Shown in pieces: positions 16,210 to 24,215 of a DNA stretch of 64,000 bases. Positions within the stretch are counted from its first letter, which is position 1. The number at the start of each line of letters is the position of its first letter. The stretch covers positions 1 to 64,000 of the forward strand of contig CANPGB010000009.1 of NCBI GenBank assembly GCA_947573485.1. The letters are read 5' to 3'. The stretch is from an uncultured Porphyromonadaceae bacterium. Its GTDB lineage: Bacteria > Bacteroidota > Bacteroidia > Bacteroidales > Muribaculaceae. The notes under the pieces were generated by a model that made no database searches, had not been told where the DNA came from, and saw nothing but the letters and a program-made list of their open reading frames with translations. Made by a program: the position numbers and the translations under genes.

Positions 16210-18249
16210 TCAGAGCACCACTTTGGTAACCTTCGTGCCCTGCTTGCGCAGGTAGATGCCGTGCGTGGGACGGGCCACACGCAGGCCGTCGAGGGTGTAG
16301 TACTCGGCGGGTGCCTCGGCGTCGGCCTCTATGGAAGCCACGCCGGTGCTGGGATTGTAGATGAACGACTGCTCGTAGAAGGGAGCTCCCGAGTGGCGGT
16401 CGCTCATCGCGGCGTCGGAGATTTTGATGTTCTCGATGTGGAAGTTATAAGTCTTGCCCGTCTCTATCTTCTCGTGCGAGAAAGGCAGCTCCATAATCTT
16501 CTCGCAGCCGGGAGCCATGGTGGCGGCTGCCAGTGAGAACACGAATACGCGCATCTTGCCGGGACTCAGCGTGCGCACCTCGGCGGTGAAGCCTTGGGCG
16601 CGACCGGTGAATACGGGGTCGCCGGGAGTGAGCTCGGTGGGGTAGTCGAGGTCGAACTGCAGGGCGCTCACGGCGTCGTAGCTGTCGAGAGTTACCTCTA
16701 CCTTGCTGTCGGCGCTTGCGTTGGCTGGTGCCACGGCTTCGAAAATCAACTCATTGGGAGCATAGCGCGTTGCCGAGACGTTGACGGCGGCCATGCGGCG
16801 CTCGGGGTCATTGCTGTAAATCTGCATGCGAGTGCTGAGGTCGCCCTCTGTGGCGGTCTCGCAGAGCACTGGCAGTCTCGCAGAGCCCCAAGGCTCTATG
16901 GTGAGCGGCAGTTCGGCGTTGTGGCTTATGTCGGCGCCGTCGAAAAGTATGCGCTCTATAATTAGCGGTGCGTTGCCCCAATTGCTGATGCCAAGTTCTG
17001 TGGTGGCTGATTCTGTCACGGGGGTGCGGCCGAGCGAGAGCTCGTAGGTGTCAAGCCCGAGGTAGGGATAGGAGATCGACACCTGGCCGGGATAGGTGGC
17101 CGAGAGCACGTCGCTCACGGCACCGGCTACCACAGCGGGCAGCACGGCCTTGCTCGGGGCGAGGCTCACCGACGAGCTGCCTTTGAGCAGCACCTCGAAG
17201 GAGGCTATCTCGCCGTCGTTGCCCGCAAAGGGGCTGTCGCTGAGCGAGAAACAAGTGGCGTGCAGTTTGCCGCCGCTGCATGTGGCCGTCACGCTGTGGT
17301 CGGCTTTGCGGTCTGTGAGGGCGAAGCTGCCCTCAACATACTCTAACCACGAGGGTAGCTCGAACTCGAGGGTGAAGCCCGTTACGGCGTCCATGTTCTT
17401 CATGGTCAGGGGTATGCGCACTGCCGAGTCGCTCGGCCCCGATACGTCGCCCACATGAATCTCGTTTACGGCGAAAGGCTCGGCGAGGATTCGCAGCACA
17501 TCGTTCCCCGTGGTGCTGTTGCCCGAGAGGGTGGCTGTGGCCGAGAAAGTGCCGCGCTCCTCGGGGGCGAACACTATATCGCAAGCCGCCGTCGAGCCCG
17601 GCGCTACCGTGAGGGGCAGCATGCCCTCGGCAGCCGAGAGCGAACTGTGGCTGAACTCGATTGCATCAATCGTGAGAGGCACGGTTCCGGCATTGTGCAC
17701 AGGCACCGTCATGGTGTATGATGAGCGTATGGGCACACGGCCGAAGTCGTAGGCGCGCCCCGAGGGAAACTCAGCCTTGGCGGCCTCTACCGTGAAGGTG
17801 AAGCCCTGCGCCGTGCACTCCACGGCATTGCCATCGGTGTCGGTGGCCTTTACCTGCGGTGCAATGTAGAGCGACACCGGGCTATCGGCGAGTAGCACCT
17901 TGAAGGTGGCAATCTCGCCCTCGCCTGCCGCTATGGCGCTCATGGCGGGGGAGTAGAGCAGCAGCGTCACCGAGCCGTCGGAGCGGGTGCCCGCGGTGGC
18001 GGAGAGCGCAGATGCGCGTCCCGTGGCCGTGGCGGTGTTCTCGCTCACTGTGGCGGCCTGTCCCATGCCGGGGAGGGTGAGCTGCAGGGCACCTAAGGGA
18101 GCGTCGGAACTGAGGCTCACACTTACAGTGGCCTCGCTTCCGGGCGCCCCGGTGCCGCTCACCGCCACGCCGAGGCTGTGGGCCGACGCTTGCAGCGCCA
18201 GTCCCACGGCTGCAGCTGTGAGTATTTGCTTTATGGCGGTGAATTTCAT
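16210..18249 (-). CDS. secreted protein with three cohesin-like modules alternating with two ASH-type beta domains
   Basis: A 679-aa exported protein with a signal peptide ending near ALQASA. I read three cohesin-like modules at about 22-155, 268-400 and 505-630. Each has a VSVSLSSDAPLGALQLTLP-like opening (third: VEVTLDSYDAVSALQFDLDY) and an IASFEVLL-like or related strand. They alternate with two ASH/DUF1573-like domains (FGRVPIRSSYTMTVPVHNAG and LGRTPVTESATTELGISNWG). The end, EYYTLDGLRVARPTHGIYLR followed by VTKVVL, is a sorting-like tail. Cohesins bind dockerins through calcium-dependent contacts, and the gene just upstream encodes a dockerin-bearing protease. The ATG at 18249 overlaps that gene's stop by 1 nt (TGATG); the GTG before it is less likely. 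Domain calls are by eye and need a profile search. Confidence 0.72.
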   Translation of the reverse strand: MKFTAIKQILTAAAVGLALQASAHSLGVAVSGTGAPGSEATVSVSLSSDAPLGALQLTLPGMGQAATVSENTATATGRASALSATAGTRSDGSVTLLLYSPAMSAIAAGEGEIATFKVLLADSPVSLYIAPQVKATDTDGNAVECTAQGFTFTVEAAKAEFPSGRAYDFGRVPIRSSYTMTVPVHNAGTVPLTIDAIEFSHSSLSAAEGMLPLTVAPGSTAACDIVFAPEERGTFSATATLSGNSTTGNDVLRILAEPFAVNEIHVGDVSGPSDSAVRIPLTMKNMDAVTGFTLEFELPSWLEYVEGSFALTDRKADHSVTATCSGGKLHATCFSLSDSPFAGNDGEIASFEVLLKGSSSVSLAPSKAVLPAVVAGAVSDVLSATYPGQVSISYPYLGLDTYELSLGRTPVTESATTELGISNWGNAPLIIERILFDGADISHNAELPLTIEPWGSARLPVLCETATEGDLSTRMQIYSNDPERRMAAVNVSATRYAPNELIFEAVAPANASADSKVEVTLDSYDAVSALQFDLDYPTELTPGDPVFTGRAQGFTAEVRTLSPGKMRVFVFSLAAATMAPGCEKIMELPFSHEKIETGKTYNFHIENIKISDAAMSDRHSGAPFYEQSFIYNPSTGVASIEADAEAPAEYYTLDGLRVARPTHGIYLRKQGTKVTKVVL

Positions 18250-21200
18250 CACTTGATAATCTTGTTACCGTTTACAATATAGATGCCGCGGGGCAGACGG
18301 TCGAGAGCCTCGGCATCGTCGGCGAGTTTCACACCCATGGTGTTGTACACGCCGGTGGCGGGGATAGCGTCCGGCGATACGGCGGTGACGCCCGTCGACT
18401 GGTTGCCCTCGATAGCGAGCACGTTGGCACCCATGGGGTCGGAGAGCTTGATAGCCTTGATTTCGGCGTCCTTGCCTATAGTGAGTATGGCGTGGGTACC
18501 TGCGGGAACGGTGAGGTTTTTCATAGTGTAGGCCATGAAGATATACTCGTCGTCGGCAATCCATGCGCCGGTTTTCTCGAAGCCGTCGAGTGCGGCGGTG
18601 GCTGTGGCCGACTCGCTGCGCGGCATGTTGAGGTTAACCTGCACGCCTGCGAGGGCCACGGGGGTATCGATATACACTGTGCCGTCCTCTATATAATAGG
18701 TGGCGGTGGCTTCTATCGAGGCGGTGTTTGCGGCTGCGGGGTTGAGGATGGTGCGGATAATGCCCACAACGTCGAGGATGTCGATTTCGCTGTCATGGTT
18801 CATGTCGGCGGCATCGAAGATAAAGGGTCGCGGATTCATGCCTGCGGCGTGGTTCACGGTGGTGATAACGTCGGCAACGTCTACGTCGCCCGAGCCGTTG
18901 GCATCGCCTGCTACGGCGGTGAGGGGCGTTACGGCAACGGTCTTCGAAGGCGAGTTCTCGCTCATGTCGGTGCGCATCACGCGGTAGTAGTAGCAGTAGG
19001 TTGTGCCGGGCACTACCTCATAGTCGGTGAGGGCGGTGGCGGCTGCCTCGATAAGGCGCTCGTTGACGCGGATAGTATCCGATGCGGCACCTTGGTCGTC
19101 GACGGTGTAGCGGTACATGTTGTAGCCGAGCATATCGTCGAAGTTCTCCTCGCTGTTGTCCCAGTCGAGCTGAACGCGGCCTACGCCAGCCTCGGCGGTG
19201 AAGCCTTCGGAGAGCGAGCCTGCGGCCTGTACGTTGACGTTGAAGCGGATGTTCTCGAGGGGTATCTCGAAGAACTCCTCGTCTTCGGCGCCGGCAACGT
19301 AGATGCGGTTCATGCCGTCGTAGGAGCTGCGGCCCGAGATTGTGAGATAAGCCGTGTAGATGTCGCCTGCCTCATTCCAGCTGCCGTCTTCGGCAATGGC
19401 GGTCTGGGTGTAGGGGGCGCGCACGCCCATGGCAATGGTGGGTGCCACGGCCTTGTTCATCGGGCGGTTGAAGTAAACTTCGAATTTGTGGCGACCTACG
19501 CCGAGGGCGGGGATAATATCGTAATCGTCCTGTGCGTCATAGCCGTTGACAACAACTTTCCACACTATGCCGTGAGCCTCGGCGACCGGGCGCAGGAGCA
19601 TATTGGAGAGGTCGTATTCGCCCATGGAACTGCCAAAGCCGTTGGTGATATCTCCTACATTGCGGCGGGCGATATCGAAGCGGGAAGTCCCTGTATAGCT
19701 TGGTTCGGTAGGTGTATATACAATTGGATTATCTGAATAAAACGAGAAAGAATAGTAACGATTGCCAAGACGATTGTTAAAAACATTACTACTTTTGAAC
19801 GATTTCGCTTGGATGTAATAATATTCATTTGATGAATATAGATTATCATCATAACAATTCATTATATTTGAATATATATAGTGCTCTCTATTGCCGTCAA
19901 TTGAATGTCCATGACAGTCTAAGCCGCTTCGAGTTGTGTTGTTCAGGAAATTACAGCGAAAGTTGGAATTAATTGACCCAAGAATGTATTCTCCCCCACA
20001 ATTCTCTATAATACAGTCCCTAAAATCTCCGTAAAGTCCCCACCCTACACTCGGAATATTTGAATTTAGGTACAAATCTTTGATATGAATATAAGATAAT
20101 TCTGAAAGATAATTTTGGGGGAGAATGTTTCCAAATGAAATATACCCAACATCGCCTAAGTCCAAATCAGTCTTTGTAAAAGTAATCATTTTCCCCGGTT
20201 CTCCATTTGCAATAATCTTGCCATCAACCGCAATCGCCGTTCCATCCTTCATCTTAATAGTCGTCCCCGGCAGAATTGTAAGCGTTACACCCTCAGGTAC
20301 AGCGAAGTTAGAGGTGACTATATAGTGCTGGTCGGGGTAGAGAGTCATATCCTCGCGCAGAACTCCCCCAAGCTCCACGCCGTTCTCTACTGTAAAGATA
20401 ATTTCCTGTTCAAGTGGCTCGGAGATATTGTCACAGGTGGCGGTAAGGAGCATCTTCACCTTGCGGCCGTCAACAACCGATTTGTTGAATTTGAGTGCGA
20501 AAGGCACCTGAGCTTCCACGGTGGCATACGACGACAGCTGGCTGAGCACGCAAGCGTTCATGTCGCTGAGAATCTCCACCGTCGAGGGGTCTTCGAGCTC
20601 GTCGAGGGCTATGCTGTAGCGTATGTTTTTGGCAGTGCCCCACGAGTTGCGGAATTTGGGATAAACATAAACTGTCTCACCGGCGTCAACACGGCCGTCG
20701 TCATCGCCCGTCTTGGCATCGTCGAGGCGGTAGCTCACGAGGGCGAGTGAGGGGCGGCGGTCGGCGTCCTTAATCTTGTAGGCAGCGGCAATGTCGAGGT
20801 TGCCAAGGGCGTTCACGGAGTTTATAAGGTCGCCGAAGAGGAGCTCGCGGCTGCTGTACTCCTTGCTCTGGAGGAGGCGCGATACGGCACCTGCCACGAG
20901 AGGTGTTGCCATAGATGTGCCGTTGAGCTGCTTGTAGCCGCCACCGGGATATGTACTCATCACGGCCACGCCTGGAGCGGTAATCTCGTAGTTATAGAGT
21001 TTTTCTTCGGAGTATTCCGAGTAAACGGGGCCGTTGTCGTCGTAATTCGAGAATCCGGCAAGGCCGCCACCGGCAGCCGAGGCCTGCACGCCGAGCACAA
21101 AGGTGTAGGCTGCGGGGAACATGGGCATGGGTCCCATTTGACCATTTTCGGGGTGTGCGTGGTTGAGGCAGTAGCCGTCGTTACCGGCGGCAGCTACAAT

Positions 21201-22226
21201 CACCGCCTTCTGATATGCGCGGCCGAGTGCCTGCTCAAGGGCTGCCGACTCGGCATAGGTGCCGAGAGACATCGAAATAACCTGGGCGCCATTGGCAGCG
21301 GCATAGTCAATGGCCTTGATGATAGTTGCAACGTCGCCCTGACCTGTGCTCTGGAGCACTGTGAGGGGCATGATGCGGGCGTTGGGGTTGGCGCCGATAA
21401 TTCCGAGGCCGTTGAAGCCCGAAGCTGCGGCGATACCGGCGCAGTGTGTGCCGTGGCCGTTGTAGTCGCCGATGCGACCGGTCTGGTTCACAAAGTCCCA
21501 GCCGTGGAGGTCGTCGGTGTATCCGTTGTTGTCGTCGTCATAGTCCGAAGCGCCCTTTGCCTCGGCCTCGTTAGTCCATATGTTGGCGGCAAGGTCGGGG
21601 TGCTCGATGTCGACACCGGTGTCGAGAATGGCTATCACGGGAGCCTCCTTCGAGATTACGGGTTGCCACCACAGTTCGAAGAGGTTGATGTCGCTGATAC
21701 CGTACTGAAGGTTGTAGTAGGGGTCGTCGGGGGTGGTGATATCGCCTGCGAGGGCGTGTACCGTAAAGTTGGGCTCGGCAAACTCAACGTCGTCGAGCGT
21801 ATTGAGGCGCTCCACAGCCTTGTGTATGTCGCTGCCGGCGGCAAGGCGCAGGCGGTAGGCGTTGTGCATGGGGGCGGCCTCGACGGTGCGGCCGTTATAT
21901 GCGCGCACGGCACGCCCGGTGTTCTGCGAGCCGCTCAGAGGCATGAGCTGCTCTATCTCGGTGACGCCGAGCTCGCTGAAAGCGCGGTCGACGGCGCTCA
22001 CTCCCGATGTGCGGAAGCGCACAGCCTGCGGAGCGCGAACTCCGGCTCGTGATGTGGTCTTGAATTTTACAATAACTTCCCCGGGAACACTCTCGTAACG
22101 GGAAGCAAACGCGTCGAGTGTGGCTACTTCGCTGTTATCCAGGGTGTTACAAATGGGGGGGGTAGAAGCATTGGCAGCTCCCAGGGCTAAACCGGCCATG
22201 AGGGCGCAACAGAGATGCTTTTTCAT
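18249..22226 (-). CDS. secreted S8 subtilisin-type protease with beta-helix region, dockerin-type module and sorting-like tail
   Basis: A 1325-aa exported serine protease. Order: signal peptide (1-20); I9-like propeptide (about 45-150); S8 domain with the full triad, Asp in AILDTGVDIEHPD (about 202), His in GHGTHCAGIA (about 259) and Ser in LNGTSMATPLVAG (about 435); CARDB-like domain (about 500-620); a parallel beta-helix-like region (about 640-860) from much more AT-rich DNA; a fibronectin-like segment. A dockerin-type double calcium motif (about 1107-1165: GDANGSGDVDVADV and DMNHDSEIDILDVV) follows, and a C-terminal tail ends GIYIVNGNKIIK. The first gene of a two-gene operon, it is read from a clear promoter at 22272-22303. 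The likely role is extracellular or surface protein degradation; the substrate is unknown. Confidence 0.92.
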   Translation of the reverse strand: MKKHLCCALMAGLALGAANASTPPICNTLDNSEVATLDAFASRYESVPGEVIVKFKTTSRAGVRAPQAVRFRTSGVSAVDRAFSELGVTEIEQLMPLSGSQNTGRAVRAYNGRTVEAAPMHNAYRLRLAAGSDIHKAVERLNTLDDVEFAEPNFTVHALAGDITTPDDPYYNLQYGISDINLFELWWQPVISKEAPVIAILDTGVDIEHPDLAANIWTNEAEAKGASDYDDDNNGYTDDLHGWDFVNQTGRIGDYNGHGTHCAGIAAASGFNGLGIIGANPNARIMPLTVLQSTGQGDVATIIKAIDYAAANGAQVISMSLGTYAESAALEQALGRAYQKAVIVAAAGNDGYCLNHAHPENGQMGPMPMFPAAYTFVLGVQASAAGGGLAGFSNYDDNGPVYSEYSEEKLYNYEITAPGVAVMSTYPGGGYKQLNGTSMATPLVAGAVSRLLQSKEYSSRELLFGDLINSVNALGNLDIAAAYKIKDADRRPSLALVSYRLDDAKTGDDDGRVDAGETVYVYPKFRNSWGTAKNIRYSIALDELEDPSTVEILSDMNACVLSQLSSYATVEAQVPFALKFNKSVVDGRKVKMLLTATCDNISEPLEQEIIFTVENGVELGGVLREDMTLYPDQHYIVTSNFAVPEGVTLTILPGTTIKMKDGTAIAVDGKIIANGEPGKMITFTKTDLDLGDVGYISFGNILPQNYLSELSYIHIKDLYLNSNIPSVGWGLYGDFRDCIIENCGGEYILGSINSNFRCNFLNNTTRSGLDCHGHSIDGNREHYIYSNIMNCYDDNLYSSNEYYYIQAKSFKSSNVFNNRLGNRYYSFSFYSDNPIVYTPTEPSYTGTSRFDIARRNVGDITNGFGSSMGEYDLSNMLLRPVAEAHGIVWKVVVNGYDAQDDYDIIPALGVGRHKFEVYFNRPMNKAVAPTIAMGVRAPYTQTAIAEDGSWNEAGDIYTAYLTISGRSSYDGMNRIYVAGAEDEEFFEIPLENIRFNVNVQAAGSLSEGFTAEAGVGRVQLDWDNSEENFDDMLGYNMYRYTVDDQGAASDTIRVNERLIEAAATALTDYEVVPGTTYCYYYRVMRTDMSENSPSKTVAVTPLTAVAGDANGSGDVDVADVITTVNHAAGMNPRPFIFDAADMNHDSEIDILDVVGIIRTILNPAAANTASIEATATYYIEDGTVYIDTPVALAGVQVNLNMPRSESATATAALDGFEKTGAWIADDEYIFMAYTMKNLTVPAGTHAILTIGKDAEIKAIKLSDPMGANVLAIEGNQSTGVTAVSPDAIPATGVYNTMGVKLADDAEALDRLPRGIYIVNGNKIIK

Positions 22227-22271
22227 AAGTAACGCAATTTTGTTATAATGAGAAGTTTAGGTTTATCGCGC

Positions 22272-22303
22272 CAAAGATACGCATTATTCGCGGATTGTGC
22301 AAA
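22272..22303 (-). promoter_or_regulatory. promoter of the S8 protease/cohesin operon
   Basis: On the minus strand TTTG (22303-22300), 20 nt, TATCTTTG (22279-22272). The leader is about 40 nt. Repeat element B begins just upstream, so element boundaries may influence this promoter. Confidence 0.65.
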
Positions 22304-22646
22304 AAAAAATTGGCGGGGAGGGGGAGAGTTAGGGGTTAGGAGTTAGGGGGTAGGAGTTAGGGCGTTGGGAGGTAGGGGTCATGGAGTTTGGGGGTGGGAG
22401 TTAGGAGTTAGGAGGGTAGGTTTTTGTCGGACTCGTCGGACGGTTCCGACCCGGGCGTCCGCCAGGACGCAGATTAATCCAGTAACCCCGTACGCCGTAG
22501 CTTTAGCGGAGGCGTGCGGGGACAGCAACTCCCTAAAGGAATGCGTCCGGCAGGACGCAGATTAAGCTATGTGGAAAAGTTGGGCGGAGGGTTACGGAGC
22601 TTTCACCGTTGATGCTTCGTTGAGGGAGATAAGAAAACTATATATC

Positions 22647-22745
22647 ATGAATCAGAAGCAGCATCACCGAGACCTCTCTTTTGAGGATGAGTACGGCAAT
22701 TTATTAAGCGAGGCCGGGGTGGAATTTCTTGGGTTCGAGCATTAG
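22647..22745 (+). other. 32-codon small ORF inside the element B centre
   Basis: ATG at 22647 to TAG at 22743 encodes MNQKQHHRDLSFEDEYGNLL followed by SEAGVEFLGFEH. The matching part of element A (minus strand, about 15870-15790) reads HHRGLSFEDEYCNLL then SEAGVEFFGF and also ends in TAG. Four of the differing codons are synonymous. In A the in-frame start is lost behind a TGA, so that copy looks decayed. A real small protein is possible but unproven; the frame may simply be a fossil of a longer gene. Confidence 0.3.
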
Positions 22746-22782
22746 CCTACGATCTTAATCTGCGTCCTGGCGGACGCCCTTC

Positions 22783-23174
22783 TTGAGGGATGGCTATCCC
22801 CGCACGCCTCCGCAAGCTTCGGCGTACGGGGTTACTGGGTTAATCTGCGTCCTGGCGGACGCCCGTGGTTGGATCTGCCGGACGCTCTCCTTGAGGAGGG
22901 TAGTATCCCCGCACGCCTCCGCTAAAGCTTCGGCGTACGGGGTTACTGGGTTAATCTGCGTCCTGGCGGACGCCCTTCTTGAGGGATGGCTATCCCCGCA
23001 CGCCTCCGCAAGCTTCGGCGTACGGGGTTACTGGGTTAATCTGCGTCCTGGCGGACGCCCGTGGTTGGATCTGCCGGACGCTCTCCTTGAGGAGGGTAGT
23101 ATCCCCGCACGCCTCCGCTAAAGCTTCGGCGTACGGGGTTACTGGGTTAATCTGCGTCCTGGCGGACGCCCTTG
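22783..23174 (+). repeat. two tandem copies of a 196-bp higher-order unit
   Basis: 22783-22978 recurs almost exactly at 22979-23174. Each unit holds two cores separated alternately by 85 and 111 nt, so the array is a duplicated pair of about 98-nt sub-units. It has no coding look despite giving open frames. Confidence 0.8.
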
Positions 23175-23211
23175 GTTGGGGCTGGCAGACGCCGCCCTGC
23201 GCATTACACAG

Positions 23212-23256
23212 CTACCCCCGCATGCCTCTGCTTGTGGCATAGGCGTGCGGGGGTAG
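23212..23256. terminator. long-stem hairpin at the right end of element B
   Basis: CTACCCCCGCATGCCT (23212-23227) pairs with AGGCGTGCGGGGGTAG (23241-23256) with one G-T pair. It lies about 40 nt beyond the stop of the minus-strand nucleotidyltransferase gene and may end that operon, although no U-tract follows. Confidence 0.4.
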
Positions 23257-23297
23257 TTGTTATTCCGCGTCACGGCTGACGCTATGTGGGTGCTATC

Positions 23298-24206
23298 TTA
23301 TTTCTTGAAGAGGGGAGTGGGGTACTCGCCTTTCTCGTGGAGCTCGGCAAATTTGGCGACTACGCCGGGACGGTCGGCGCTGTAGGTAACGCCAAACCAG
23401 CGGGAGTCGGTGTCGAGAACCTTGACGGTTGCTTCGCCGCTATTGATGAGGGTGTCGATGCACAGGGGGATGAAGTACTCCGACTTGGGGGTGTTGATGT
23501 CGCGGTCGAGGAAGTGCTTGAACTCGCGCTCGCTGAAGTCGAAGTAGTCGGGAGTGAAGCCCCAGAGATTCATCGAAACGGGAGTGTTGGGTGCGAGAGT
23601 CTGCTCCTTGCCGTTCTCGTCGGTGAATACGATGCGGTGCTCGGGGTCGAAGCTGATGGCTGTGCGCTCTACCACGGATGTGAGGAGGCCGTCTTTGGTC
23701 TCGCAGACGCCGCGTGCCACAGAGCCGTTTTCGGTCATTGTGTTGCCTACGCGGAAGCCTACCATGCAGTAGTCGCCCTTGCGGTCGTGCTCGCGGCTGA
23801 GTTCTTTGGCGATAACCTCGAAGGCGTCGCGGCCATAGAAGTCGTCGGCGTTGATAACGGCAAAGGGTTCTTTGATAGCGTCTTTACCCATGAGCACGGC
23901 GTGGTTTGTACCCCAGGGTTTGGAGCGGTCGGCGGGGCAGGTGTATCCTTCGGGGAGCGCGTCGAGCGACTGGAACACCACTTCGGTGGGGATAATGCCT
24001 TCGTATTTGCTGAGCACCTTCTCGCGGAAGTCCTGCTCGAAGTCTTTGCGGATAACGAACACCACTTTGCCGAAACCGGCGCGCATGGCGTCGAAAACCG
24101 AGTAGTCCATTATGGTTTCGCCGTTGGGGCCGAGGCCGTCGAGCTGCTTGAGACCGCCGTAGCGGCTGCCCATACCGGCTGCAAGAATGAATAATGTAGG
24201 TTTCAT
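23298..24206 (-). CDS. sugar-phosphate nucleotidyltransferase
   Basis: A 302-aa NTP-transferase-fold enzyme. The nucleotide-binding signature LAAGMGSRYGGLKQLDGLGP is at residues 8-27 and a metal-binding Asp pair lies in AVINADDFYGRDAF. It is last in the galK-galE-galM operon, 9 nt behind galM. It plausibly forms a UDP- or dTDP-sugar from a hexose 1-phosphate, closing the Leloir route where galT would otherwise act. No galT is visible in the window. The exact sugar and nucleotide cannot be told from sequence alone. Confidence 0.88.
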   Translation of the reverse strand: MKPTLFILAAGMGSRYGGLKQLDGLGPNGETIMDYSVFDAMRAGFGKVVFVIRKDFEQDFREKVLSKYEGIIPTEVVFQSLDALPEGYTCPADRSKPWGTNHAVLMGKDAIKEPFAVINADDFYGRDAFEVIAKELSREHDRKGDYCMVGFRVGNTMTENGSVARGVCETKDGLLTSVVERTAISFDPEHRIVFTDENGKEQTLAPNTPVSMNLWGFTPDYFDFSEREFKHFLDRDINTPKSEYFIPLCIDTLINSGEATVKVLDTDSRWFGVTYSADRPGVVAKFAELHEKGEYPTPLFKK

Positions 24207-24215
24207 TATTAATCT

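Larger units (their letters stand above)
22314..23290. repeat. composite palindromic repeat element B
   Basis: A relative of element A with its central unit in the opposite orientation. It opens with a GTTAGGAG-type tract (22327-22425) and a GTCGGAC tract (22428-22450). Next come an inverted core (22453-22477), a shorter inverted variant (22545-22568) and a central unit with a small ORF (about 22569-22754). Five forward cores follow, starting at 22755, 22840, 22951, 23036 and 23147. It closes with a 16-bp-arm hairpin at 23212-23256. The region between the S8 protease promoter and the nucleotidyltransferase gene is otherwise empty of genes. Confidence 0.85.

Noticed and set aside
22755-23174. 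Regularly spaced palindromic cores that look like a CRISPR array
   Set aside because: The spacers are not unique: they repeat as an 85/111-nt pair, the cores also occur in inverted orientation, and no cas gene is present.
22783-23242. Plus-strand ORFs in element B encoding repeated ASAYGVTGLICVLADA
   Set aside because: These are translations of the hairpin repeat itself and recur exactly at 196 bp; no start signal or family match.
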